Assembly: GCF_003208215.1 (NCBI RefSeq)
Contig: NZ_QKLW01000005.1
Location: 62,001-126,000, forward strand
Source: Marinomonas alcarazii
GTDB taxonomy: Bacteria; Pseudomonadota; Gammaproteobacteria; Pseudomonadales; Marinomonadaceae
DNA: 64,000 bases
Direction: 5' to 3'
The notes beneath the pieces were generated by a model that was given only the letters and a program-made list of their open reading frames with translations, was not told where the DNA came from and did no database searches. The position numbers and the translations under genes are program-made. Positions within the stretch are counted from its first letter, which is position 1. The number at the start of each line of letters is the position of its first letter. Below, one piece after another: positions 1-9,124 of the stretch.

Positions 1-727
1 GGTCATACACTCGCACGACACCAACGGCTAGTAATACGACGGAGGTAATCATTACTGGTCGCATCATTGGCAAAACGATAAAGAGGTAGGTTCTCCACGC
101 TGGAATACCATCCACACGAGCCGCTTTCCAGATTTCGCCATCAATGCCTCGTAAACCTGCCAACATCAGAGCCATTACTAACCCAGACGACTGCCAAACG
201 GCGGCGATTAATACACCATAAAGTGCGTACTGCGGATCAACCAAAGGCGCGAATTCAAATGATTCCCAACCCATACGTTGAATAACATTTTGAACGCCAA
301 GAGAAGGCTCCATCATCCATTGCCACACCAAGCCAGTCACGACCAAGGACATCGCATAGGGATACAAAAACAAAGTCCTAAAGCCGCTTTCAAAACGGAC
401 TTTCTGATCAAGAAACACCGCCATAAAAAAGCCCGAGACTAAACAAAAGGCAATGAATAAAATTCCATACAAAAATAAGTTTTCTACAGACACCACCCAC
501 CGGGACGTTCCCCAGAGGCGTTCATATTGGTCTAATCCGACCCAATTAAAGTTTGGAAACAAGCGTGATTTCGTGAACGAAAGCATCACCGAATAACCGA
601 CACAAACCACAAATACGCCAATTGCAACAATCGCCATGGGCGCACTTGCTAATAACGAAGAAATTTGAATTCGTTTCGTACGTCGCGGGGTCGATACTTT
701 TGCTGTATTAGCCATAGTCTCTTCCAT
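1..727 (-). CDS. Sugar ABC transporter permease, MalF/UgpA type (3' end outside window)
   Basis: Inner-membrane permease of a carbohydrate ABC importer. The start ATG at 727 has an AAAGGAG ribosome site just upstream. About 242 residues are visible; the C-terminus runs off the left edge. A cytoplasmic N-terminal tail of about 25 residues precedes TM1 (SLLASAPMAIVAIGVFVVC), followed by further hydrophobic segments. Near the cut edge is the coupling (EAA-like) loop beginning EIWKAARVDG, with the conserved A...DG and following LP, which contacts the ATPase. It lies 97 bases downstream of the binding-protein gene and is probably co-transcribed with it. A second permease and an ATPase are expected beyond the window. 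The substrate cannot be read from the permease. Confidence 0.9.
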   Translation of the reverse strand, partial: MEETMANTAKVSTPRRTKRIQISSLLASAPMAIVAIGVFVVCVGYSVMLSFTKSRLFPNFNWVGLDQYERLWGTSRWVVSVENLFLYGILFIAFCLVSGFFMAVFLDQKVRFESGFRTLFLYPYAMSLVVTGLVWQWMMEPSLGVQNVIQRMGWESFEFAPLVDPQYALYGVLIAAVWQSSGLVMALMLAGLRGIDGEIWKAARVDGIPAWRTYLFIVLPMMRPVMITSVVLLAVGVVRVYD

Positions 728-824
728 CTTAAACTCCTTTTTGAAACACAAGAATTGACCGCCAGTACTGCATCTTCAGCACTAAATACTAGAGAAAACT
801 GGTGGTTATTCTGATTATCGAAGG

Positions 825-2063
825 TTACTCAGCGTCTTCGATAATGCCTTTGAAAATGCTAAGTGCATTGTCGACAGACATACTTGGTTCGTTCCAAAAA
901 GTAGAGACTAAATCTTGAACCTGCCCATTCGTATCTTCCGTAATGTAATTATTTGCAGGTGTAATAGTCGCTTTGGGATCATCCAACAAAGCGAGACCTT
1001 TTTTCATACACGCATCCGCCACTTTTAAGTCAACATCGGCACGTACTGGCAAAGAGCCTTTAGTATTGTTAAATTTTGCTTGAATAGTTGGATTTAACAT
1101 CATTGAAGCCAGCTTCAATTGCGCAGCTTCAAGGTTTTTATTAGAGGATTTAGGAAAGATAAACGCATCTCCGCCTAAAGTGAGAGAAGGACGTTTAGCG
1201 GGTCCCGGAATACAGCCATAATCGACTTCGGCAACTTTTCCTGCCGCAGCAAACTCACCACGAGCCCAGTCACCCATTACTTGTGCAGCCGCTTTGCCAG
1301 TGATAACCATGTTAGTGGCATCATTCCAATTTCGACCAGGCGCACCCTCATCGGTAAATTGTCGTAATGCACCAAAAGTTTCAAACACCTTACGCATTTT
1401 ATCGCTGCTAGCAGCCTTTGGGTCCTTATCTTTCCATACACTGTTCCAGAATTTTTCATCTGTCACGCCAATCATCACTACATCAAAAACATGGCGTTCC
1501 TGCCAACCTTGCCCACCAAAGGCCAAAGGAATATAACCCGCGTCACGAATTTTAGGCGCAACAGTCAAAAACTCTTCCCATGTATGAGGTTCTTTCACGC
1601 CAACATCAGCAAAAACTTTCTTATTCGTCCAAAGCCATTGATTAGAATGGATATTGACTGGCACACAATAAATGCCGCCGTCTTTCATACAAGGATTTAA
1701 GATACTCGAAGGACGAATAAAGTTTGTCCAACCTTCTTTCTCTGCAACCGGAGTGAGATCTAGGAGAAGACCTTCTTCAATCAATTCTTCGAACTGACGA
1801 GAGGTGTTGAATTGTGCGGCGCCCGGTGCATCACCACCTAGAATGCGCTGCATAGTAAGTGCTCGCGCGTTTTCGCCTAATGCGACAGCGGTATCCATCC
1901 ACTTGTCGTTGCCCAGTTTATTAAATTCCTCGGCCAACACTGTGACGGCTTTTTGTTCTCCGCCAGATGTCCACCAATGAATGACTTCAATATTGGCCGC
2001 TTGGACCGACGCACTCATAAATCCTGCCCCAATTGTGGCAGCAAACAGTTTTTTACCCATCAT
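825..2063 (-). CDS. Sugar ABC transporter substrate-binding protein, family 1
   Basis: Periplasmic binding protein of 412 residues with a cleavable signal peptide (MMGKKLFAATIGAGFMSASV, cleavage near residue 22). The mature start IEVIHWWTSGGE, and later GQGWQERH and NWNDATNMV segments, resemble the glucose/mannose-binding proteins of Pseudomonas and Thermus (GtsA type), so glucose or another hexose is the best guess. There are two tandem ATG starts; AGAGGAT lies about 12 bases upstream. It is first in an operon with the permease at 1-727. A LacI-type operator-like site lies about 80 bases upstream, and the LacI regulator gene follows at 2234-3223 on the same strand. The family is firm; the ligand is an inference. 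Confidence 0.9.
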   Translation of the reverse strand: MMGKKLFAATIGAGFMSASVQAANIEVIHWWTSGGEQKAVTVLAEEFNKLGNDKWMDTAVALGENARALTMQRILGGDAPGAAQFNTSRQFEELIEEGLLLDLTPVAEKEGWTNFIRPSSILNPCMKDGGIYCVPVNIHSNQWLWTNKKVFADVGVKEPHTWEEFLTVAPKIRDAGYIPLAFGGQGWQERHVFDVVMIGVTDEKFWNSVWKDKDPKAASSDKMRKVFETFGALRQFTDEGAPGRNWNDATNMVITGKAAAQVMGDWARGEFAAAGKVAEVDYGCIPGPAKRPSLTLGGDAFIFPKSSNKNLEAAQLKLASMMLNPTIQAKFNNTKGSLPVRADVDLKVADACMKKGLALLDDPKATITPANNYITEDTNGQVQDLVSTFWNEPSMSVDNALSIFKGIIEDAE

Positions 2064-2143
2064 ATTATTTTTATCCTCTATTGGGTTTTTGTCCTCAAAA
2101 CTTCCTTAAGAAAGACTTGAGTTGAAAACGGTAAAACTTGAAA

Positions 2144-2157
2144 TGAAACCGCTTACA
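2144..2157. promoter_or_regulatory. Candidate LacI-family operator for the sugar ABC operon
   Basis: The minus strand reads TGTAAGCGGTTTCA, an imperfect 14-base palindrome with a central CG (5 of 7 positions paired). This is the form typical of LacI/GalR operators. It lies between the regulator gene and the binding-protein start, about 80 bases upstream of that start. Binding by the adjacent LacI protein is inferred. Confidence 0.55.
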
Positions 2158-2233
2158 TGAACAAATATTAGACAATAATATGACCCCGTCAATACATTTC
2201 ATTCATTTGTTTTTTACAGTATGGATGTTTGAC

Positions 2234-3223
2234 CTAAGCTGATTGGCGAACGATTAGCTCTGGGAAAAAGCTGTTTTTTACAGGAAATTGAATATCATAA
2301 ACACGGTTTAAAAGCAGGTATGCTGTGGCTTCAGCCATATCGTATAGCGGCAATTTTATGGTGGTAATACTTGGGGAATAATACTTAGACATATCAAGGT
2401 CATCAAAACCTATGATTGCGATATCTTCAGGGACCTTAATACCTTGCTCAGCACATACATGCAGTGCTCCCATCGCCATAACATCATTAGCAAAAAAGAT
2501 TGCCGTTGGCCTATCTTCACGCTCTAAAATAGATTGCATATGAGTCATACCGGAATTTGCACTAAAGTTGCCTTCGAGTTGAAAATACAGATTTAAACCC
2601 GCATTTTGCAGCGCTTTTTGACAACCTAAATATCGCTGATTAGCATCATGCTTCCATAGTGGACCAGTAACTGTCGCAATTTTTCGATGACCTTTATCAA
2701 TAAGATATTGGGTCGCCATTTCACCACCCGCAAAGTTATCAAAAGAAATAACATGATCATCACCACCTGGAAAAGTCTGGTTCAAAACAAAGACAGGACA
2801 GCGTAAATTAATCTGTGATATTTCCTCTTCTGATAAAAAATTAGTAATAATAACTAATGCATCGACTTGACGCTTAATCAAAAACTCAACCGCATCACGC
2901 TCTCCCTCCAACGAGCCATTGCCACTGGCGATAATGACATGACGATCGCCGCCACGTAGGGCCTTTTCAACACCACTTGCCGCCGGTCCGTAGTAGGCAG
3001 TATCGATACGAGACGCCACCAAACCAATGGTATAAGTTTTATTACTGGCAAGAGATCTAGCCGCCTGATTAGGGCTATAAGATAGTGTCTTAATCGCCTC
3101 TAATACACGAGATTTCGTCTCATCTTTAACTGGAACCACACCACTTAACACTCGGGAAACTGTAGCTTTTGACACACCCGCTAGGGTTGCAACTTGGCTA
3201 ATCGTACTCATCGCTTTTTTCAA
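2234..3223 (-). CDS. LacI-family transcriptional regulator of the sugar ABC operon
   Basis: DNA-binding repressor of about 329 residues. The N-terminal LacI helix-turn-helix reads TISQVATLAGVSKATVSRVL with a hinge at SPNQAARSLASN. The periplasmic-binding-like effector domain runs from about residue 65 (YTIGLV) to the end and includes the usual IIGFDDL segment. The start is TTG at 3223 with AGGA seven bases upstream; an ATG at 3211 would give the more usual N-terminus. It sits directly upstream of the sugar importer operon on the same strand, so local sugar-responsive control is likely. The effector is unknown. Confidence 0.88.
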   Translation of the reverse strand: MKKAMSTISQVATLAGVSKATVSRVLSGVVPVKDETKSRVLEAIKTLSYSPNQAARSLASNKTYTIGLVASRIDTAYYGPAASGVEKALRGGDRHVIIASGNGSLEGERDAVEFLIKRQVDALVIITNFLSEEEISQINLRCPVFVLNQTFPGGDDHVISFDNFAGGEMATQYLIDKGHRKIATVTGPLWKHDANQRYLGCQKALQNAGLNLYFQLEGNFSANSGMTHMQSILEREDRPTAIFFANDVMAMGALHVCAEQGIKVPEDIAIIGFDDLDMSKYYSPSITTIKLPLYDMAEATAYLLLNRVYDIQFPVKNSFFPELIVRQSA

Positions 3224-3383
3224 ACTAATATCCTAAGAAAAAGAAACGTCAAAAAGTTAGTATACTTCGACAGAAGGATTATCCTGTGGTAATTCTGTAA
3301 TCGATAGAAATAAATAATACGACGGTGTTTGACTATTACAATAAATCCCCGAAAAATAGAGAAAAGTATAGGAGAATGTATTA

Positions 3384-3671
3384 ATGGGTATCTTATCTAG
3401 CCTTAAAGGGCTATTTGCTGGCGGCGAAAGCGCACCAGAAAAAACAGAAGACGTCGTAGAGCACAAAGGCTTTTCAATTGTACCAGCACCAATGAAAGAT
3501 GGCGGTCAATACCGAATAGCGGCAACCATTACCAAAGGTGAAGGCGACGAGCAAAAAGTACACAATTTCATTCGCTCAGATTTAATGCCAAACCGTGACG
3601 AGTGTATTGAGATTACATTACGCAAAGCCAAGCTTACGATTGACCAACTTGGCGATAGTATTTTCAAATAA
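3384..3671 (+). CDS. HlyU family protein
   Basis: Small protein of 95 residues matching the HlyU family, named after a Vibrio transcriptional activator of haemolysin. Visible family features are GFSIVPAPMKDGGQYRIA in the middle, HNFIRSD after it, and the C-terminal IDQLGDSIF. AGGAGA sits 8 bases before the ATG. The N-terminal 25 residues (MGILSSLKGLFAGG) look like the amphipathic leader seen in many members. The next gene starts 18 bases later and is probably co-transcribed. In non-pathogens the role of this family is poorly defined, so virulence should not be assumed. Confidence 0.85.
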   Translation: MGILSSLKGLFAGGESAPEKTEDVVEHKGFSIVPAPMKDGGQYRIAATITKGEGDEQKVHNFIRSDLMPNRDECIEITLRKAKLTIDQLGDSIFK

Positions 3672-3689
3672 TTGATAAATAAGGCAATT

Positions 3690-4700
3690 ATGAGCGCACC
3701 AATAGGACAACACTGGAAACTGATTAATGACTGTGAAGACCTATTAGGTGCCGACTTTAGAGCACGCACCTTTGCCTTTGCTGGGCCAAAAACACAAGTA
3801 CACACAACTCTAATTAATCACCTTGGTAACCCATCGGCAACCAAAGCCATATTATACGTACATGGCTATACGGATTATTTTTTTCAAGCCGGATTAGCCG
3901 AGCATTTTATTCAACTTGGCTATCGTTTCTATGCGATTGATCTTCAAGGCTACGGACGCTCTATTCGCCCTTCGACACCGCCGAATTGGTGCGAGTCCCT
4001 TGAGCAATACGGGCAAGATTTAGACATTGCACTGGCTACGATGAAAGCAGATGGGGTGGACGATGTTGTCATTTTAGGACACTCAACAGGCGGACTTGTC
4101 GTCTCCACTTATTTAGCTCAGCCTTATGCTTTACCAGAACGAGAAAGTTACTATCAAAAAGCCTTTCCAACTATTAGCGGCTTAATTTTAAACAGCCCAT
4201 TTTTGGCTCTCCCTTTCCCTCCTGCGGTGCTTAAGCGCGTTAGCTGGCCTATTCGAATCCTAGTATCATTGTTGCCTTTTTCTTATTTACGCGCCAAGAA
4301 GTTCACGCTTTATGCCAAAACAATACACTGTGCATTTGGTGGTGAATGGGATTACCGGTTAGATTGGAAACCTGCGCAAGGTTTTGATTTATCCTTCCAT
4401 TGGCTAAGAGAAATTATTATTGCGCAGAGAAACTTATCCAATCAGCGCATCACAATTCCAACCTTGCTGTGTCGCTCAGACAGCAGCACCATCGGCAAAA
4501 AAACCGTTCAGGAAACTCAACAAGGCGATGCGGTGTTAGACATTGACAGTATGCAAGCCGCCGCAGATAAAACCTTTAGCAACCTATCAAATGCTGTCAT
4601 ACCGCAAGGCTTTCACGACCTTTACTTATCCCAACCACCAGCCAGAACGGCCTACTTATCGGCAATGACAAGCTGGCTGGAAACACAAGATAACACCTAG
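3690..4700 (+). CDS. Alpha/beta hydrolase (lysophospholipase-like)
   Basis: Serine hydrolase of the alpha/beta fold, about 336 residues. The oxyanion segment is YVHGYTDYFF (near residue 60), and the nucleophile elbow GHSTGG lies near residue 130. The acid is probably in LLCRSDSS, and the catalytic His in the late segment QGFHDLYLS. The ATG at 3690 is preferred over an in-frame TTG at 3672 because AAGG lies just before it and the family alignment begins there. No signal peptide is seen, so it is cytoplasmic. It follows the HlyU-like gene closely. The substrate is unknown; monoacylglycerol or lysophospholipid hydrolysis is plausible from family resemblance only. Confidence 0.82.
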   Translation: MSAPIGQHWKLINDCEDLLGADFRARTFAFAGPKTQVHTTLINHLGNPSATKAILYVHGYTDYFFQAGLAEHFIQLGYRFYAIDLQGYGRSIRPSTPPNWCESLEQYGQDLDIALATMKADGVDDVVILGHSTGGLVVSTYLAQPYALPERESYYQKAFPTISGLILNSPFLALPFPPAVLKRVSWPIRILVSLLPFSYLRAKKFTLYAKTIHCAFGGEWDYRLDWKPAQGFDLSFHWLREIIIAQRNLSNQRITIPTLLCRSDSSTIGKKTVQETQQGDAVLDIDSMQAAADKTFSNLSNAVIPQGFHDLYLSQPPARTAYLSAMTSWLETQDNT

Positions 4701-4701
4701 A

Positions 4702-5535
4702 TTAAGCGCCTTGACGTCGCATCACCCAATCTAACAAACAGGTTGGCAATACACGCTTCATAATAACGGCACCATACGTTGGTAAGGTTACGTAATAACG
4801 GGCTTTCGGACGTGGCGACTCTAGTGCATGAATCAACTTATCCACTACAGCGCTGGCTGGCAAGGTTTGTGATGACGTCACACCCTCTTTACTCAGGCGA
4901 GCAATCGCCTCTTCATAGCCAGCCTGATGACGACTGCTTTGCATATCAATATTGTTTTGCAAAGCCACCAAAGCATTCGCTCTAAAGCGACTTTCAATAG
5001 GGCCTGGTTCAATTAAGCTAACTTTAATTGGAGTATCTGCTAACTCCAAGCGCATCGTGTCTGTTAAGCCTTCTAAGGCAAATTTGCTCGCGTTGTAAGC
5101 ACCACGGAATGGCGCAGCGACCAAACCAAGCACAGAGCTGTTATTCACAATACGGCCGAAACCTTGCGCTAACATGATTTTTAGTACTTTGGTTGTGAGT
5201 TCATGAGTACCAAAGAAATTACACTCAAACTGCGCTCTTAACGCATCAACGGGTAAATCTTCTACGGCCCCAGGTTGACCGTAAGCGCCATTATTAAACA
5301 AAGCAAAAAGCTGACCGTTAGTGATGGTCAGTGTTTCTTGCAAGCCCTTTTCTATAGAAGCGGAATCCGCTAAATCCAACTGTACAACGTGTTTTATGCC
5401 CTTTGCTTTCAAGCTCTCTACGTCTTCTTGCTTACGGCAGCTTGCCACTACGATGAAATCACGCTCTTGGAGCATTTTTGCGGCCTCAAGGCCGATCCCT
5501 GATGAACAGCCAGTGATAAGTACAGAGTATTGCAT
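4702..5535 (-). CDS. Short-chain dehydrogenase/reductase (classical SDR)
   Basis: NAD(P)-dependent oxidoreductase of 277 residues. The nucleotide-binding motif TGCSSGIG is at residues 8-15, NNGAYG follows near residue 80, NNSSV holds the catalytic Ser region, and YNASK supplies the catalytic Tyr and Lys near 145-149. The ATG at 5535 is chosen because AAAGGA lies 7 bases upstream; the upstream TTG-initiated extension is not SDR-like. It is tail-to-tail with the hydrolase at 3690-4700, whose stop is 1 base away. It resembles bacterial broad-range SDRs acting on retinol-, steroid- or acyl-type substrates, but the substrate cannot be stated. Confidence 0.85.
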   Translation of the reverse strand: MQYSVLITGCSSGIGLEAAKMLQERDFIVVASCRKQEDVESLKAKGIKHVVQLDLADSASIEKGLQETLTITNGQLFALFNNGAYGQPGAVEDLPVDALRAQFECNFFGTHELTTKVLKIMLAQGFGRIVNNSSVLGLVAAPFRGAYNASKFALEGLTDTMRLELADTPIKVSLIEPGPIESRFRANALVALQNNIDMQSSRHQAGYEEAIARLSKEGVTSSQTLPASAVVDKLIHALESPRPKARYYVTLPTYGAVIMKRVLPTCLLDWVMRRQGA

Positions 5536-5689
5536 TGCGATTCCTTTTGATGAGAAACAGTCGTTTTTAGATGTTAACAAAATGTCAGGCAAAGTGCCTT
5601 TACCTTGATTTCAATCACAGTCAGCAAGATCCCTTAGGCTCATAATCATTTCTTATAAAGCGAATAACGACTCAGTGAGGGAATACTAA

Positions 5690-7312
5690 ATGAATCTTAG
5701 TTCTATCAAAGTAAGCTATAAGCTCTGGGCACTAATAAGTGCTTTGGTAATGCTCCTCGTCATATTCAGTGCTATTGCCTATAGCGAACTCCATAGTGAA
5801 TTGCTAAACGCTCGACAGCTACAAGTGAAAGAGCAAGTCGATAATGCCTACTCCCTCGTAGAATATTACGGCGATCAAGCGTCTATCATTGGCGAAGAGC
5901 AAGCCAAAAAATCCGCTTTAGCGGCAATTGCTGCCCTGCGTTTTGGAAAGGATGGCTATTTTTGGGTTAATGATATGAACGCAAAACTGCTCATGCACCC
6001 TTTCAAACCTGAAATAACAGGTAAAGACATGTCGACAGTCACCGACGTCAATGGCTTTCATCATTGGCAAGAAATGGTTTCTGTGGTGCAAAAGAAGGGC
6101 GAAGGCTATGTCCATTACGCCTATAAAGGCCCACAAGTTTCACAGCCTGAAGACAAGGTCTCTTACGTAAAAGGCTACAAACCATGGGGATGGGTCATCG
6201 GCAGCGGTGTACTGTTTAGCGATGTAAAAACGATCTTTTGGAGTGCTGCACAAAAATCAGCTGCGATTGAGTTCATTCTTATACTTCTTGCCTTACTTGC
6301 GAGTGTCACCATTGTTCGAAACATCACACGTCCACTGAAGTCCGTCACTGAACATCTTCAACACATCTCGGATGGTGATCTCACTAAGCAATTAGATATG
6401 CAACGTGGAGATGAAATTGGCATTTTAGCCAATGCCGCAAACCATGTATCGGTTTCACTAAATGATACCCTGTTGGAAGTTGATCATGCCATTACCGAGC
6501 TGCAAGCCGTTTGCGTACAAATGCAAAGCAACAGCCTACACACGAAGGAAGGCATGGATCACCAATTCCAAGAAGTCGAAATGCTTGCCACTGCAATGAA
6601 TGAAATGTCTTATTCCATTCGTGACGTCGCGCAGCACGCCAAAGACACAGCTGAGGCTACGCAGACAGTACAAAACATCACCCGTCAGAGCAGCCAAGAT
6701 TTGGATGCCACTAACGCAGACATTCAAAGCCTAACCAAGAATATCGAAGGAGCAAATGACGTCATCATTAAGCTGCTTGAGCAAACAGGCGACATTGACT
6801 CTGTATTAGGTGTGATTGGTGATATCTCTGAACAAACCAACTTACTTGCTTTAAATGCGGCCATCGAAGCCGCACGAGCTGGTGAACTAGGTCGCGGATT
6901 TGCCGTTGTCGCCGATGAAGTCCGCTCCCTAGCCAGCCGAACTCAAGGCTCCACTGTTGAAATTCGTACTATTATCGAAAAGCTTCAACACCAATCAAAA
7001 GAAGCCTCTACGTCCATGGCAGCCAGTACAGCACAAGCTGAACGCGGTGCAGACATAATGCATGATGCCGCCGAAAAATTGAAAAATATGCTGGGGCAAG
7101 TTGATGATGTCTCCGTCCGCAGTCATCAGATTGCTTCTGCGGCAGAACAACAGGGCACCGTTGCTGAAGAAATGAATCACAATATCATGGGCATTCGAGA
7201 GGTCTCTGAAAAAGTCCTCGAAGATTCTCAACAAGTATCCGAAGGTAGCACCATGATTGCCAAAATGACTGACGACTTAAGCAAAAAAATCAAACAATTT
7301 CAGTTTTCTTGA
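5690..7312 (+). CDS. Methyl-accepting chemotaxis protein with a single Cache domain
   Basis: Transmembrane chemoreceptor of 540 residues. TM1 is at about residues 12-32. A periplasmic sCache_2-like sensor domain follows (about 35-185, with KDGYFWVND, the MHPF segment and the terminal [12 protein letters not shown]). TM2 is at about 188-207, HAMP at about 208-262, and a long cytoplasmic coiled coil carries the invariant hairpin tip [19 protein letters not shown]. The start has GAGGGAA 7 bases upstream. No CheR-tethering pentapeptide is seen; the protein ends KQFQFS. Small carboxylates or amines are usual ligands for this sensor fold, but the ligand here is unknown. A strong terminator follows. 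Confidence 0.93.
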   Translation: MNLSSIKVSYKLWALISALVMLLVIFSAIAYSELHSELLNARQLQVKEQVDNAYSLVEYYGDQASIIGEEQAKKSALAAIAALRFGKDGYFWVNDMNAKLLMHPFKPEITGKDMSTVTDVNGFHHWQEMVSVVQKKGEGYVHYAYKGPQVSQPEDKVSYVKGYKPWGWVIGSGVLFSDVKTIFWSAAQKSAAIEFILILLALLASVTIVRNITRPLKSVTEHLQHISDGDLTKQLDMQRGDEIGILANAANHVSVSLNDTLLEVDHAITELQAVCVQMQSNSLHTKEGMDHQFQEVEMLATAMNEMSYSIRDVAQHAKDTAEATQTVQNITRQSSQDLDATNADIQSLTKNIEGANDVIIKLLEQTGDIDSVLGVIGDISEQTNLLALNAAIEAARAGELGRGFAVVADEVRSLASRTQGSTVEIRTIIEKLQHQSKEASTSMAASTAQAERGADIMHDAAEKLKNMLGQVDDVSVRSHQIASAAEQQGTVAEEMNHNIMGIREVSEKVLEDSQQVSEGSTMIAKMTDDLSKKIKQFQFS

Positions 7313-7330
7313 TTCTCCCACCCAACCAAT

Positions 7331-7366
7331 AAAAAAGAGATGGGTAAAAATACTCATCTCTTTTTT
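7331..7366 (+). terminator. Rho-independent terminator of the chemoreceptor gene
   Basis: A 16-base-pair stem begins AAAAAAGAGATG, has one G-U pair and an AAAA loop, and is followed by a run of T. It lies 19 bases after the chemoreceptor stop. Confidence 0.85.
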
Positions 7367-7472
7367 TGCAAGTCCATAACTAGCACAAATCAAATCCGCA
7401 TTTAAACAAATCCCCCACTTAATACTATTTTGAGGAATTATCTTAATAACTTATTGGGACTAAATAGCCTAT

Positions 7473-7490
7473 ATTCATCAGTAGATGAAT
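7473..7490. promoter_or_regulatory. Candidate TetR operator
   Basis: Perfect 7-base inverted repeat ATTCATC/GATGAAT with a 4-base spacer, about 20 bases upstream of the TetR start at 7509. The position suggests autoregulation of the efflux operon by its own TetR; this is inferred from position and symmetry. Confidence 0.5.
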
Positions 7491-7508
7491 TAATAGTTGG
7501 AACCAATA

Positions 7509-8180
7509 ATGACTACTCGAATAGGTCGCCCTAAACAATCTAACAAGCATCAAGATTCAGCTCGCGGTCATTTAATTACTGCCGCCAAGCGCTGTTTCTC
7601 CGAACAGGGTTTCGACAAGGTATCAACACGTAAAATTGCTCTTTCAGCAGGCGTTGATGCCGCGATGATTCGTTATTACTTTGGCTCCAAAGCGGGGTTA
7701 TTTGAAGCGGTAATAGAAGAAACCTTGGCACCAGTAATTGAACAATTCCAAGTCGATATAGACCCAAATACAACCCCCGATCCATTACGGCTGATGCAGA
7801 CTTATTATCGTATGATCGCCAACAACCCCATGCTGCCAAAATTGATTTTGCCAGTCATCAGCCAACAAGATAACCCTCAAGCCTTTGGCATTGTTACAGG
7901 CATTATTGACAATATTTTAAAACGTTCCGAAAAATGGATAGAGGCATTTGAACAGCAAAAACACATTAACCCCAACCTTAATCCAGCATGGCTTCGTCTT
8001 AGCTTTGTCAGCTTAATGATTTTTCCAATACTGGCACCTAAATATCTTCAGCAACAACTTGGGGTCGAACTCAAAGAAGACTGTCTATTAAGTCTTGCAG
8101 ATCACAATCAAACATTGCTAGAGCAAGGCCTCTTTGCATTTCAGTCAGCCTCTAACAAGAAAAAAGGTGAGCATGAATGA
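7509..8180 (+). CDS. TetR/CecR-family regulator of an ABC efflux operon
   Basis: Repressor of 223 residues. The TetR helix-turn-helix occupies about residues 15-60 (LITAAKRCFSEQGF, then TRKIALSAGVDAAMIRYYFG). The C-terminal ligand domain resembles that of CecR (YbiH). The ATG at 7509 is preferred to a TTG four codons earlier. It is first in a tightly packed operon: its stop overlaps the next start (ATGA), and HlyD, ATPase and permease genes follow. This order matches E. coli ybiH-ybhGFSR, where the TetR protein represses a drug-efflux pump. The inducing ligand is unknown. Confidence 0.87.
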   Translation: MTTRIGRPKQSNKHQDSARGHLITAAKRCFSEQGFDKVSTRKIALSAGVDAAMIRYYFGSKAGLFEAVIEETLAPVIEQFQVDIDPNTTPDPLRLMQTYYRMIANNPMLPKLILPVISQQDNPQAFGIVTGIIDNILKRSEKWIEAFEQQKHINPNLNPAWLRLSFVSLMIFPILAPKYLQQQLGVELKEDCLLSLADHNQTLLEQGLFAFQSASNKKKGEHE

Positions 8181-9124
8181 AAGTACATCACATTCTACTA
8201 TCCGCACTGCTAGTAACATTACTGACGGCTTGCCAATCAGAAGAGTCGACTTATGCCATGGGCAATATTGAGCGCAATAGAATTATCTTGTCAGCTCCCG
8301 CTGCTGAGCAGATCGTCATAGTTAATGTCAATGAAGGGCAACAAGTCTCCCAAGGCGACATTTTGTTGAAACTAGACACTCGCAGCTTTGATGCATTAAT
8401 AGCACAACGAGAAGCAGAACTTGCCCAAGCCAATGCAGCCCTCAGCGTCCTAACAGCAGGCACACGACCTGAACAGTTAAGTGCGTCTTTAGCTGCATTA
8501 AAAGCCACCCTGGCCGCCAGTAAAGAAGCGGAACTCAAGTACCAACGCATTGAAAAACTCTATAAAAGCAATGTCGTTGGCAAAGCCGATTTCGATACAG
8601 CCAAGGCGACTAGAGACAGCAACAAAGCTAAAGCGCAGCAAGCCCATGACCAATGGTTAGAATTAAAAAATGGTGCCCGTGAGGAAGATATCGCTCAGTC
8701 CAATGCTAAAGTACAAGCTGCCCAAGCCGCCCTTGCATGGCAAACTAAAGCTCGCGAAGATCTCACTATCACAGCCCCCATTGACGGAACAATTGATACG
8801 CTACCTTGGCACGTGGGCGACCGTATTAGCGCCGACACGCAGTTAATTAGTTTGCTGTCTTCTGATCACCCTTATGCCAGAGTCTATTTACCGGCCAGCG
8901 CATTAACCAAGATAAAAACGGGCGATGCGATTAACGTGTTTGCCGATGGCATCGAAGCACCTATACAAGGCCGTGTACGAAATATCCGCTCACAGCCTGC
9001 TTATACACCATTTTATGCACTTAACGAACGAGATAGAGCTCGACTAATGTACCTAACAGATATCGACCTCATCGACGCCGAAAAACTGCCCACAGGCTTG
9101 GCGGTTGAGGTACGTTTACCATGA
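8177..9124 (+). CDS. HlyD-family periplasmic adaptor lipoprotein (YbhG-like)
   Basis: Membrane-fusion protein of 315 residues. A lipoprotein signal with lipobox LLTAC puts the acylated Cys near residue 19, so it is anchored to a membrane in the periplasm. After a first half-lipoyl segment (VNEGQQVSQGDILLKLD) comes an alanine-rich coiled-coil hairpin at about residues 75-185, the second half-lipoyl segment (TAPIDGTIDTL), and a beta-barrel. It overlaps both the TetR gene upstream and the ATPase gene downstream by ATGA, so the genes are translationally coupled. It should bridge the ABC-2 permease to an outer-membrane TolC-like channel that is not encoded here. Confidence 0.88.
   Translation: MKVHHILLSALLVTLLTACQSEESTYAMGNIERNRIILSAPAAEQIVIVNVNEGQQVSQGDILLKLDTRSFDALIAQREAELAQANAALSVLTAGTRPEQLSASLAALKATLAASKEAELKYQRIEKLYKSNVVGKADFDTAKATRDSNKAKAQQAHDQWLELKNGAREEDIAQSNAKVQAAQAALAWQTKAREDLTITAPIDGTIDTLPWHVGDRISADTQLISLLSSDHPYARVYLPASALTKIKTGDAINVFADGIEAPIQGRVRNIRSQPAYTPFYALNERDRARLMYLTDIDLIDAEKLPTGLAVEVRLP

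Noticed and set aside
5535-5592. Upstream TTG extension of the SDR gene
   Set aside because: The extra residues precede the normal SDR N-terminus and the internal ATG has a good ribosome site.
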